Made by a program: the position numbers and the translations under genes
Assembly: GCA_041394945.1 (NCBI GenBank)
Contig: JAWKHH010000001.1
Location: 1-64,000 of the forward strand
DNA length: 64,000 bases
Source of the DNA: Bryobacteraceae bacterium
GTDB taxonomy: Bacteria > Acidobacteriota > Terriglobia > Bryobacterales > Bryobacteraceae
Reading direction: 5' to 3'
Shown here: in pieces, positions 1-7,297 of the stretch
How positions within the stretch are numbered: the stretch's first letter is position 1
Layout: each line of letters opens with the position of its first letter
Notes under the pieces: generated by a model
Database searches by the model: none
Told to the model about the DNA's origin: nothing
What the model saw: the letters and a program-made list of their open reading frames with translations, nothing else

Positions 1-361
1 TCCCTGCGGGAGCGGCCTTTGCGCTCGGACCAGCCAGCGGCTCGATAACAACGAATCGAACCCGCTGCATGATCTTGAATCGGAATTCGGGCCGGTCCCT
101 GTTCTTCGAGGATCTGACGTTGCGTTCTTCCTCGGCCGTCAGGACGCCGCGCCAGCGCCGCAGGATCCGGTTTCTCTCCGTTTCGAAGCTCGACTCTTGT
201 TCGGCGGCGATCGTCGCCCTCGACGGCCAGACGCTTTCCACCCTCCCGACGAAAACCGCGTTAGCACCGCTCCCCGGTCTGTTCGCACAGATGGGATTTG
301 AGAAGCAGATGCAGGCCGATAGCGACGCGGGGAGCAGACCGAGACACCAACCTGGACGCAT
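1..361 (-). CDS. Secreted Cys-rich protein with TIMP/netrin-like fold signature, 3' end cut by window edge
   Basis: Reading the minus strand from ATG at 361 gives about 120 open codons that run off the left edge. The product begins MRPGWCLGLLPASLSACICF, a short hydrophobic leader followed by a CxC pair and a further Cys (PICANR), then ANAVFVGRVESVWP, an Arg/Glu-rich stretch, and FRFKIMQRVRFVVIEPL. This order (signal peptide, CxC, a-VFVGrV, then a beta-strand ending in v-E-f-kG) is what I know from small secreted TIMP-like proteins common in Acidobacteria and Myxococcota; their function is not established. The next gene on this strand upstream ends at 693, so this gene probably has its own promoter in the 362-692 gap. 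No strong Shine-Dalgarno is seen. The frame is real-looking by composition and motif, but the family assignment is inference. Confidence 0.6.
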   Translation of the reverse strand, partial: MRPGWCLGLLPASLSACICFSNPICANRPGSGANAVFVGRVESVWPSRATIAAEQESSFETERNRILRRWRGVLTAEEERNVRSSKNRDRPEFRFKIMQRVRFVVIEPLAGPSAKAAPAG

Positions 362-692
362 AGGTTCTCAGACACTCGGGTCTTACCGAAAGTTCCCGCA
401 GGCCGCGCGTAGTGACTGAAGTGGCGGGAGCGAGTTGTTCGAAAGAAAACTATTGACACGCACTGTTCACAGGCGCACAATGTGGCTGGAAGGTTAGATG
501 GAACCGAAGCAGCGAGGGGGCGGCAACGCCCGCTGCGCGGGATAGACTGAGACGGCGCACGGCCTGAGTAAACCAGAGTGCTTGAAACGCACTCAGCGCG
601 TAACGCGCAAAACGAAGGCGTCAACACACGTTTCGGCCCGCGCGACGGACGTTAGCCGCCCCTTCCGTATTTGGGGGCCGAAGTTACTCCAC
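362..692. other. 331 bp intergenic gap with hairpins; candidate structured RNA
   Basis: This is the only gene-free stretch longer than 300 bases. Its composition is less GC-rich than the flanks. It holds a plus-strand sigma70-like promoter (453-481) followed by a run of stable stems: GCAGCG 509-514 pairing with CGCTGC 531-536, enclosing GGCG 519-522/CGCC 527-530 capped by a GCAA tetraloop; GAGTGC 576-581/GCACTC 589-594; GCGCG 596-600/CGCGC 604-608. No convincing protein frame was found on either strand. It matches none of tmRNA, SRP RNA or RNase P RNA at their conserved cores. It must also contain the leftward promoter of the gene ending at the window edge. Confidence 0.35.
453..481 (+). promoter_or_regulatory. 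Sigma70-like promoter in the intergenic gap
   Basis: Perfect -35 TTGACA (453-458), exactly 17 bp spacer, then CACAAT (476-481), five of six matches to TATAAT. It points away from the leftward genes on both sides and no plausible protein gene follows, so a transcript from it would cover the hairpin-rich segment and then run antisense into the PQQ-propeller gene. Confidence 0.5.
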
Positions 693-1886
693 TTATCGAA
701 TGCTGTGACAGTAGATGGCATCCTGGTCACGGATGAAGAGCTTGCCGTTGGCAATCGCCGGAGGAGCCCAGGCGGGCCAGTCGCTTCTGGCGAATGAGAA
801 GCGGGAGATTTCCTTGTAACCGTCCGGCGACGGATCGATCAAAGCCACGGTTCCGCCTTCGCCGAGGGCGTAGAGATGGCCGTCGGCGAAGATCACCGAT
901 CCCTTCCCGACGCTGCGGTCCTTCCAGGCAACGTCGCCGGTGCGAAAGTTCATCGCGGTGAGGATCGCGTTCGAGAATCCGTAGAGCGTTTCGCCGACGA
1001 GCACGGAACTCGAGTAGTGGTTCATCATTTCGCGGGTGAAGTAGACTTCGCTCGCCTTGACTCCGCCGCCGGTGGAGGCGAGTTTCAACAGCGCAGCGCC
1101 GGTGCCATAGGCGGACGAGTAGAACGCGTGTCCATCGTGATAAATAGGCGTTGCAATGTTGGCGGTGCGATTGGCGACGTTGTCGTATCGCCATAGCAGT
1201 TCGCCGTTGTCGGCGCGGACGGCGATGGCGCCCTTTGAGGTGAAAGTAAGCACCTGGCGCGTCGAGCCAACGGTGGCGAGGATCGCCGAGGAGTAGGCGG
1301 CGCTGTCGCTTTGCGATTTCCAGACGGGCTTACCAGTGTTCTTATCGAGCGCGACGATGGCGGTACCGTTTCCGCCGGCGTTGAAGATGAGGCGGTCGCC
1401 ATCGATCAGCGGGGACTCGCTGTAGCCCCAGTGCGGAACCTCGCCACCGAAATCGGAGACGGCATTCACTTTCCAGAGCACGACGCCGGTGCGGGCGTTG
1501 AGGGACGCGAGCGTACCGTCGGCGGCGAGCGCCCAGAGCTTTTCGCCTTCGACCGTGGGAACACCCCGCGGACCATCACCGCGGCGCTCGCGGAAAGGCC
1601 CGCCGATGGCGGTTTCCCAGAGCTTCTTTCCGGTAGCGGCGTCGAAGGCAATGATGAACTCGACGCTGCCGCGCTGGCCGAGGGTGTAGAGGCGTCCGCC
1701 GGCGATGGACATGGACGAGTAGCCTTCGCCTGCGCCCTGGGCTTTCCAATCGAGCTTGGGTCCGGCGTCGGGCCAACGTTTGAGGAGACCGGTTTCGGGC
1801 GACTTGCCGTCGCGGTCCGGTCCGCGCCACTGCGGCCAGTCGGCAGCGGAGAGGGCGGCAGCGAGGAGGACGATGGCGTACTTCAT
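693..1886 (-). CDS. PQQ-like beta-propeller secreted protein
   Basis: 397 residues. A short signal peptide (1-15) is followed directly by DWPQWRGPDRDG, the N-terminal signature of a large group of exported PQQ-type (BamB-like) propellers in Acidobacteria and Planctomycetes. Blades are visible as repeated G-x-x-x-W segments: GKKLWETAI near 89, GVVLWKV near 134, GKPVWKS near 185, GELLWRYD near 228, GDVAWKD near 319. The fold is a WD/PQQ propeller; whether it binds a quinone cofactor or is a scaffold cannot be told, and no dehydrogenase calcium/quinone site was identified. Its ATG overlaps the stop of the preceding gene by 4 bp (ATGA), so it is the last gene of the aroB-ubiE operon. Function in the operon is unknown. 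Confidence 0.85.
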   Translation of the reverse strand: MKYAIVLLAAALSAADWPQWRGPDRDGKSPETGLLKRWPDAGPKLDWKAQGAGEGYSSMSIAGGRLYTLGQRGSVEFIIAFDAATGKKLWETAIGGPFRERRGDGPRGVPTVEGEKLWALAADGTLASLNARTGVVLWKVNAVSDFGGEVPHWGYSESPLIDGDRLIFNAGGNGTAIVALDKNTGKPVWKSQSDSAAYSSAILATVGSTRQVLTFTSKGAIAVRADNGELLWRYDNVANRTANIATPIYHDGHAFYSSAYGTGAALLKLASTGGGVKASEVYFTREMMNHYSSSVLVGETLYGFSNAILTAMNFRTGDVAWKDRSVGKGSVIFADGHLYALGEGGTVALIDPSPDGYKEISRFSFARSDWPAWAPPAIANGKLFIRDQDAIYCHSIR

Positions 1887-2389
1887 TTCTTTACTCCCGC
1901 GAGCATCTTATCGAATGCCGGTTGGGCGGCGGCGACCGTCCTGGCCGGGCCGGTTAGTTTGAAGAAGACGTTGCCGCCGGGGGCCTCAACGATCGTTCCA
2001 ATCAAGCGGTAGCCGGGCTTGGGCGTCTTCACGGGCGCCATGGGCGCGCCGGACATATAGGTTCCGGCGTGTTCGATGGTGGTGGCTTTGAGTCCGTTGA
2101 TGGTTTTGCTCTTCGGCTGGGGATTGGCGGGTGCGTCCTTGAACTGGCCGAGCCAGCGTTTGATATTGGCATCGACGCCGCCTCCCTGCCCTTGGCCGAA
2201 GTAGAAGACGGCGCACTCACCGGGCTCGGAATCGCTGGCGGCGGGCGGGATGGTGTAGGTAGCGGCGCGCATGGGGCGCTCGCCCTGGCTCTTCCAGGCG
2301 GCGGGCGCGGTCCAGGAGATGCCTCCGGCGGATTCGGCGGCGAGGAAAGCGGTGAGGGAGACAGCGAGGGCGAGGGTCCGGAAGAACAT
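1883..2389 (-). CDS. Small exported protein of unknown function
   Basis: 168 residues from the ATG at 2389. I chose this start over an upstream in-frame ATG at 2446 because it opens a clean signal peptide (MFFRTLALAVSLTAFLAAE) and is preceded by TAAGGG at Shine-Dalgarno distance, while the upstream start would overlap ubiE. The mature part contains ISWTAPAAW, RPMRAATY and NIKRWLGQF segments; I know this type only as conserved hypothetical periplasmic proteins of Acidobacteria and Planctomycetes. It sits 17 bp after ubiE and overlaps the propeller gene by 4 bp, so the two exported proteins are co-transcribed and may act together. Confidence 0.75.
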   Translation of the reverse strand: MFFRTLALAVSLTAFLAAESAGGISWTAPAAWKSQGERPMRAATYTIPPAASDSEPGECAVFYFGQGQGGGVDANIKRWLGQFKDAPANPQPKSKTINGLKATTIEHAGTYMSGAPMAPVKTPKPGYRLIGTIVEAPGGNVFFKLTGPARTVAAAQPAFDKMLAGVKK

Positions 2390-2406
2390 AGCCCTTATTG
2401 TAGCGG

Positions 2407-3153
2407 CTAGGGCTTGATTCCAATATGCAGCGCGACGATTCCGCACGTCATGCGATGGAAGCGAACCTCAGAGAAACCGGCCTCGCGCATTTGGGCGGCG
2501 AGTTCGCCGGCGGCGGGGAACTTGCGCACCGATTCCGGGAGGTACTCATAGGCGCCCGGTTCGGCGGAGAAGATGGCGCCGAGGCGGGGGAGGATGCGGC
2601 GCGAGTAGAAATCGTAGGCGACGCGGAAGAGCCGGTTCGGCGGGGTGGAGAACTCGAGGATTGCGGCGGCGCCTCCGGGGGCGAGGACGCGGAGCAGTTC
2701 GTCGAGTCCGCGGCGATAGTTGGCAAGGTTGCGGAAGCCGAAGGCGGCGGTGACGAGGGTGGCGGCGTTGTCGCGGAGAGGGAGGCGGAGCGCGTCTGCT
2801 TCGAAGACCTTGGCAGGAGCACGGCGGGATGCGATCTTGGCCGTCGCGGCGCGGAGCATCTGGTGCGAGAAGTCGCTGCCGTAGACGGGGGCGTTGGAGG
2901 CGCGCTGGAGGGCGAGCATCAGGTCGCCGGAGCCGCAGCAGAGGTCGACGGGGCGAGAGTCCGGACGGTCGAGATAGGGGCGGAGGAGGCGGACGGTGCG
3001 CCAGCGCCAGTAGCGGTCCGTCTGGAAGGAGAGGAGGTGATTGAGAAAGTCGTAGCGGGGGGCGACGCCATCGAACATGCGGCGGACGTGACGGCCGACC
3101 TGGTCTTCCCCCTGGACGCCTTTCGGCGTGGAGCCTTTGGCGGCGACGGTCAT
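2407..3153 (-). CDS. ubiE: Demethylmenaquinone methyltransferase (UbiE/MenG family)
   Basis: 248 residues, the usual family length. It would transfer the methyl group from S-adenosylmethionine to the demethylated quinone ring in the last step of menaquinone synthesis. Visible features are the N-terminal VRRMFDGVAPRYDFLN box, SAM motif I VDLCCGSGDL (about 69-78), the YGSDFSHQML motif, the TAAFGFRNL motif (about 134-142) and the FxxPxNxxFR-like segment. It starts inside the aroB stop (ATGA overlap), so it is translated with aroB. UbiE and chorismate-pathway AroB in one operon fit quinone production. Confidence 0.92.
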   Translation of the reverse strand: MTVAAKGSTPKGVQGEDQVGRHVRRMFDGVAPRYDFLNHLLSFQTDRYWRWRTVRLLRPYLDRPDSRPVDLCCGSGDLMLALQRASNAPVYGSDFSHQMLRAATAKIASRRAPAKVFEADALRLPLRDNAATLVTAAFGFRNLANYRRGLDELLRVLAPGGAAAILEFSTPPNRLFRVAYDFYSRRILPRLGAIFSAEPGAYEYLPESVRKFPAAGELAAQMREAGFSEVRFHRMTCGIVALHIGIKP

Positions 3154-4232
3154 GCGAGTTCCGCGAGGGCCATGGCGGTGGCGCGGTGGACGAGCGCGGG
3201 GTCGACGCCGGACTGGACGCAGACGGCGCCGACGGTTTGAGGCAGCACGAAGTGCACGTTGCCCTGAATGGTTTTCTTGTCGGAGACAAGGCGGGAGAGC
3301 ATGCGTTCGGGGTGAAGGGAAGCGAGGGACGGGATGGGCCCGTAGGCGTCGAGGGCGCGGAGGATGCGTTGGCGGTCAGCTTCAGGGGTGAGGCCGAGGA
3401 GGGAGCCGAGGTGGGTGACGGCGCGCATTCCGAAGGCGACGGCTTCGCCGTGGAGAAGGTATTTATATTCGGTTTCGGCCTCGAGCGCGTGGCCCATGGT
3501 GTGGCCGAAGTTGAGGATGCGGCGGAGGCCGCCTTCTTTTTCGTCTTCGGTGACGACTTCGGCTTTTATGCGCACCGATTCGGCGATCATGTCCTCGACG
3601 ATTTCAGGCTCCTGGACGAGCACTTTCGCCGGTTCGTCGAGCATGCGGTCAAACAGGCGGGGGCTGCGGATGATGCCGCACTTGATGACTTCGTAGAGGC
3701 CGGCGCGATATTCGCGAGCGGGGAGAGTGGCGAGGACATCGGGATCGATCAGCACGGCGAGGGGTTGGTGAAACGCGCCGACCAGGTTCTTGCCGGAGAC
3801 GAGATTGGCTCCGGTTTTGCCGCCGACCGACGCATCGACCTGGGCGAGGAGAGTGGTGGGCACCTGGATGACGGGGATGCCGCGCATGAAGATGGCGGCG
3901 AGGAAGCCGCCGAGATCGCCGACGATGCCGCCGCCGAACGCGATGACGAGACTGGAGCGATCCGCGCCGCGGGCGACCATCTGTTCGGCGAGGGATTCGA
4001 CTTCGGCCATGCGTTTGCGCTCTTCGCCGCCGGGGAAGAACAGCGTGTCGGCGGGGCGTCCGGCGAGGGCCGCGCGGAGGGACTCTCCGTGGAGCTTCCA
4101 CACGTCGGCGGTGGTGACGATGAAGATTCGGCCGGCCTTCGCGGGGATGTGCGCGGACAACTGCGAAACGGCGCCCCGGGCGACGAGGCAAGGATAGTCG
4201 CGGACGGGTGTCCGGACCGTGAAAAGGGGCAT
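3150..4232 (-). CDS. aroB: 3-dehydroquinate synthase
   Basis: 360 residues, normal length. It converts DAHP to 3-dehydroquinate in the second step of the shikimate pathway, using NAD and a divalent metal. Visible are PGGEERKRM (about 69), the NAD-binding AFGGGIVGDLGGFLAA (about 99-114), VPTTLLAQVDASVGGKTGAN (about 124-143), the KNLVGAFHQP segment, and metal-ligand regions LNFGHTMGHALE and LLHGEAVAFG. It is the first gene of a leftward operon. Only 8 bp separate its ATG from the divergent nadB start, so each promoter must lie inside the other gene; TACAAC sits 7 bp upstream of the aroB ATG. Confidence 0.95.
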   Translation of the reverse strand: MPLFTVRTPVRDYPCLVARGAVSQLSAHIPAKAGRIFIVTTADVWKLHGESLRAALAGRPADTLFFPGGEERKRMAEVESLAEQMVARGADRSSLVIAFGGGIVGDLGGFLAAIFMRGIPVIQVPTTLLAQVDASVGGKTGANLVSGKNLVGAFHQPLAVLIDPDVLATLPAREYRAGLYEVIKCGIIRSPRLFDRMLDEPAKVLVQEPEIVEDMIAESVRIKAEVVTEDEKEGGLRRILNFGHTMGHALEAETEYKYLLHGEAVAFGMRAVTHLGSLLGLTPEADRQRILRALDAYGPIPSLASLHPERMLSRLVSDKKTIQGNVHFVLPQTVGAVCVQSGVDPALVHRATAMALAELA

Positions 4233-4240
4233 AAAGAACG

Positions 4241-5812
4241 TTGTACCATGAGGGGATCACACCTTCGAACGGAACACTACTCAAAGCGGACTTCCTGGTG
4301 ATTGGGGCCGGCGTGGCGGGGTTGCGGGCGGCGATCGAGCTGGCACCGGGCGGGCAGGTTCTGGTGCTGGCGAAGGGCGAGCCGAAGGAGTCGTCATCGG
4401 AGTATGCGCAGGGCGGGATCGCGGCGGCGCTGGCCGATGACGACGAAGTGGGGCTGCATGAGCAGGACACGCTGGCGGCGGGCGACGGTTTGTGCGACCG
4501 GGAGGCCGTGCACACGCTGGTGGAAGAGGGTCCGGCGGCGATCGAGGAGTTGATCGGGTGGGGCGCGGAGTTCGACCGGGAAGGCTCCAAGTTATCGTTC
4601 ACCCGCGAGGGCGCGCACTCACGGAACCGGGTGCTGCACGCGCACGGGGATTCGACGGGTCGCGAGATCGTGCGGACGCTCTGGCAGAAAGCGAACACAT
4701 TTCCGCAGATCCGCGTGCTGACATTCACGGCGATCATCGAGCTGCTGCGGCGGGACGGGGCGGTGACGGGTGCGCTGGCGTTCGACTCGTGGTCCGGGCA
4801 GCCGGTGTTCATTTCTGCCAAGGCGGTGCTGCTGGCGACGGGCGGGTTCGGGCGGGTATTTCAGGCAACCACGAATCCGGATGTGGCGACGGGCGATGGG
4901 GTGGCGCTGGCCTACCGGGCGGGAGCGGAGATCTCCGACATCGAGTTCGTTCAATTCCATCCGACGGCGCTGAACCTGCCGGGCGCGCCGTGTTTCCTGT
5001 TGTCCGAGGCGCTACGCGGCGAGGGTGCGTACCTGCGCAACGGCGCGGGCGAGCGATTCATGGAGCGCTACCATGCGCTGGGCGAGCTTGCGCCGCGCGA
5101 CGTGGTGTCGAGGTCGATCGTGCAGGAGATCCGGCGGACGGGCGATCCGGGCGTCGTGCTGGACCTGACGCACTTCGAGCCAGGGCGGGCGAAGCGGCGG
5201 TTCCCGAGAATCTACGAGACGTGTCTGCGGTTCGGGATCGATCTTGAAACGATGCCGGCTCCGGTGCATCCGGCGGCGCACTACGCGATGGGCGGCGTGC
5301 GGACCGACAGCGACGGGATGACGACGGTGGCGAATCTGTATGCGGCGGGCGAGGTGGCGTGCACGGGAGTGCACGGGGCGAACCGGCTGGCGAGCAACTC
5401 GCTGCTCGAAGGTTTGGTGTACGGAGCGCGAGCGGGCAAATCGATGCGGGCGATGGGGGATGTGTGGCGGTACGAGCCGGAGCCGGTGGAAGTGGCGAGG
5501 TTCCCGCGGATGGACGAAGCGGAACTGAGGAGCCTGGCTTGGCGGGAGATGGGTGTGGTTCGCGACGGCGACGGGCTCAGGCGGGCGATCGGGAGGCTGG
5601 AGGGCGTGGAGACGGAGCCTCGACAGTCGGCGCCCGGCGCGGCGTACGAACTACGAAACATGAGACAAGTGGCTCTCCTCGTCGCCCGATGCGCGCTGGC
5701 GAGAGAGGAGAGCCGAGGAGGACACTGGCGTACTGACTTCCCGGAAACATCGGAAGCATTCCGAAGGCATTCTTCGGCGCGGATCGATCAGCGGGAAGTG
5801 ACGTTCCGCTAG
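4241..5812 (+). CDS. nadB: L-aspartate oxidase
   Basis: 523 residues. FAD flavoprotein that oxidises L-aspartate to iminoaspartate, the first step of de novo NAD synthesis. Visible are the dinucleotide fold FLVIGAGVAGLRAA (about 18-31), SSSEYAQGGIAAAL (about 51-64), LLATGGFGRVF, EFVQFHPTAL, RDVVSRSI and HPAAHYAMGGVRTD, all typical of NadB rather than succinate dehydrogenase (no covalent-FAD His segment). The start is uncertain: the open frame begins at TTG 4241, just 8 bp from the aroB ATG; an ATG at 4249 is in another frame. nadA and nadC are not next to it. The C-terminal 30 residues are low-similarity to the family as I know it. Confidence 0.93.
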   Translation: MYHEGITPSNGTLLKADFLVIGAGVAGLRAAIELAPGGQVLVLAKGEPKESSSEYAQGGIAAALADDDEVGLHEQDTLAAGDGLCDREAVHTLVEEGPAAIEELIGWGAEFDREGSKLSFTREGAHSRNRVLHAHGDSTGREIVRTLWQKANTFPQIRVLTFTAIIELLRRDGAVTGALAFDSWSGQPVFISAKAVLLATGGFGRVFQATTNPDVATGDGVALAYRAGAEISDIEFVQFHPTALNLPGAPCFLLSEALRGEGAYLRNGAGERFMERYHALGELAPRDVVSRSIVQEIRRTGDPGVVLDLTHFEPGRAKRRFPRIYETCLRFGIDLETMPAPVHPAAHYAMGGVRTDSDGMTTVANLYAAGEVACTGVHGANRLASNSLLEGLVYGARAGKSMRAMGDVWRYEPEPVEVARFPRMDEAELRSLAWREMGVVRDGDGLRRAIGRLEGVETEPRQSAPGAAYELRNMRQVALLVARCALAREESRGGHWRTDFPETSEAFRRHSSARIDQREVTFR

Positions 5813-5834
5813 GAACGCGGGCGGCGCGACGCTG

Positions 5835-6587
5835 CTACGAGCGCTTGCGGCGCCACCAGGCAAGGCCGGCGATGCCGAGGCCGGAGAGCAGAATCGTGCC
5901 GGGTTCGGGGTTCGGAACGGGCGCGGAGACCAAGCCCGAGATGGCGCCCCCGACGACGGTGTCGTCGAAGCGGATTTCGTCGGCGAAGATCCAGGCGTCG
6001 CGGTAGAGCAAGCGGACGATGACGCGATCGGCGGCGAGGCCGGTGACGTCGAGATCGTACCATTTCGGATCGGCGGTGACAGCGTCGACGAGGTTGAACA
6101 GCTTCGAGTAGGTGACCATGCCGCCGGCGGTCTCACCGATCACTTCGATGCTGAGGGGCGGGCGGACCGCGCCGAAGCCGTTGGTGTCATCGACGTGGAC
6201 GGATACAGTACCAAAGTTGGTGACGGTGCTGAAGAGGAAAGTGAACCTGGGGTTTTCGCCGAGGCCGGGGTGGCAATCGGCGTCGACGCCGACCACGCAG
6301 CGGTTTCCGTTGAGGTCAAAAGGGATGACAAGCCAGCCGACCCAGGGAGTCGGATTCGCGTACCAGTTGGTGGTAACAGTAGTGCCATCAGTGAGTTGGC
6401 CCGTTCCGCCGGATAGCGTTGAGTAGGCAGTCGTAGTGCTGCCGAGCCCTGAATAGGTGTCGTCGTAGTAGTCGAAAAATCCAGTTCCGCCGTTGGGGCC
6501 GGAATACGAGGTTGGAACGATCGGCGCCGCCCAAGCCCCCAACGCACACAGAGACGCACCAAGGAATCGTACTATGCTTTTATTCAT
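5835..6587 (-). CDS. PEP-CTERM sorting-domain exported protein
   Basis: 250 residues. Signal peptide (about 1-20, ending AWA), a Gly/Thr-rich beta body with one Cys pair (NRCVVG and ADCHPG), and a C-terminal tripartite sorting tag: NPEPG (about 226), a hydrophobic segment, and WWRRKRS at the end. PEP-CTERM proteins are processed by an exosortase and are usually surface or exopolysaccharide-associated; no exosortase gene is in the window. The ATG is preceded by GGAGGAG about 11 bp upstream, and a good promoter lies at 6640-6668. It converges on nadB with 22 bp between the stops. Confidence 0.9.
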   Translation of the reverse strand: MNKSIVRFLGASLCALGAWAAPIVPTSYSGPNGGTGFFDYYDDTYSGLGSTTTAYSTLSGGTGQLTDGTTVTTNWYANPTPWVGWLVIPFDLNGNRCVVGVDADCHPGLGENPRFTFLFSTVTNFGTVSVHVDDTNGFGAVRPPLSIEVIGETAGGMVTYSKLFNLVDAVTADPKWYDLDVTGLAADRVIVRLLYRDAWIFADEIRFDDTVVGGAISGLVSAPVPNPEPGTILLSGLGIAGLAWWRRKRS

Positions 6588-6639
6588 TTTTGTACCTGCT
6601 CCTCCAATCCGGCTAGTACTACAGGCCGAACTATATGTT

Positions 6640-6668
6640 CTTATAGCGCGGCCCGGGAATAAAGTAAA
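6640..6668 (-). promoter_or_regulatory. Promoter of the PEP-CTERM gene
   Basis: On the minus strand TTTACT, a 17 bp spacer and TATAAG; four of six and five of six matches to sigma70 hexamers. It would give a leader of about 45 bases ahead of the GGAGGAG and ATG at 6587. The region is clearly AT-richer than its surroundings. Confidence 0.45.
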
Positions 6669-6736
6669 GTCCTTACTGCCGTTCGGGAGAGATTTTCATC
6701 CAGAAAAGGGGGCATGGCCGGAGGGGGGCAACCGGC

Positions 6737-6742
6737 TACAAT
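6737..6742 (+). promoter_or_regulatory. TACAAT -10 element, 7 bp before the GTG start of hslV
   Basis: TACAAT followed by exactly 7 bases and then GTG (6750). A start of transcription about 7 bases after the -10 element would coincide with the GTG, giving a leaderless message. The same TACAAT-N7-start arrangement recurs at 62431-62444. No good -35 element is seen. Confidence 0.4.
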
Positions 6743-6749
6743 AGAACGA

Positions 6750-7292
6750 GTGGCTCGAGAGCGAATCCGATCGACAACGATCCTGTGTGTCCGCCGGGAT
6801 GGACGGGTGGTGATGGCCGGTGACGGCCAGGTGACGATGGGTGGGGAGGTGCTGAAGGACTCGGCGAACAAGCTCCGGCGTCTCTACAAGGACCAGATCC
6901 TGGCAGGTTTCGCGGGGTCGACGGCGGATGCGTTTTCGCTGTTTTCGCGGTTCGAGTCCAAACTCGAGCAGCATGGCGGGAACCTTTCGCGAAGCGTTGT
7001 GGAGCTCGCGAAGGACTGGCGGACGGATCGTGTTCTGAGGCATTTAGAAGCATTGCTGTTGGTGGCGGACAAGAAGAATTCGTACCTGGTGAGCGGCAAC
7101 GGCGACGTGATCGAACCGGACGAATCGGTGGCGGCGATCGGGTCCGGCGGAGGCTACGCGAAGGCGGCGGCGGCGGCGCTGATCGAGAACACGGCGCTGG
7201 ACGCGCGGGCGATCGCGGAAAAAGCGATGGCGATCGCCGGAGCGATCTGCATTTATACGAATCTGCAGACGAGGTACGAGGAGTTGAGCTGA
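6750..7292 (+). CDS. hslV: ATP-dependent protease proteolytic subunit HslV
   Basis: 180 residues from GTG 6750; an in-frame ATG at 6714 would add 12 residues (MAGGGQPATIER). HslV is an N-terminal-Thr peptidase that forms the dodecameric core of the HslUV (ClpYQ) protease. The family core is clear: STTILCVRRDG, MAGDGQVTMG, KLRRLYKDQILAGFAGSTAD, ELAKDWRTDR, IGSGGGYAKAAA, ICIYTN. The catalytic Thr normally follows the initiator Met; here T9-T10 of the GTG-initiated product align with it, so a pro-segment of 8 residues (M-A-R-E-R-I-R-S) must be removed. I favour GTG because TACAAT is placed 7 bp before it and the longer pro-segment would be unusual. hslU follows after 5 bp. Confidence 0.9.
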   Translation: MARERIRSTTILCVRRDGRVVMAGDGQVTMGGEVLKDSANKLRRLYKDQILAGFAGSTADAFSLFSRFESKLEQHGGNLSRSVVELAKDWRTDRVLRHLEALLLVADKKNSYLVSGNGDVIEPDESVAAIGSGGGYAKAAAAALIENTALDARAIAEKAMAIAGAICIYTNLQTRYEELS

Positions 7293-7297
7293 GCGAT

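Noticed and set aside
1..80. tRNA-like GGTTCGATTC on the minus strand
   Set aside because: The T-arm-like stretch has no pairing stem or cloverleaf around it, and lies within a protein frame.
582..797. Short plus-strand frame in the intergenic gap
   Set aside because: No ribosome site, overlaps the 3' end of the PQQ gene antisense, no motif.
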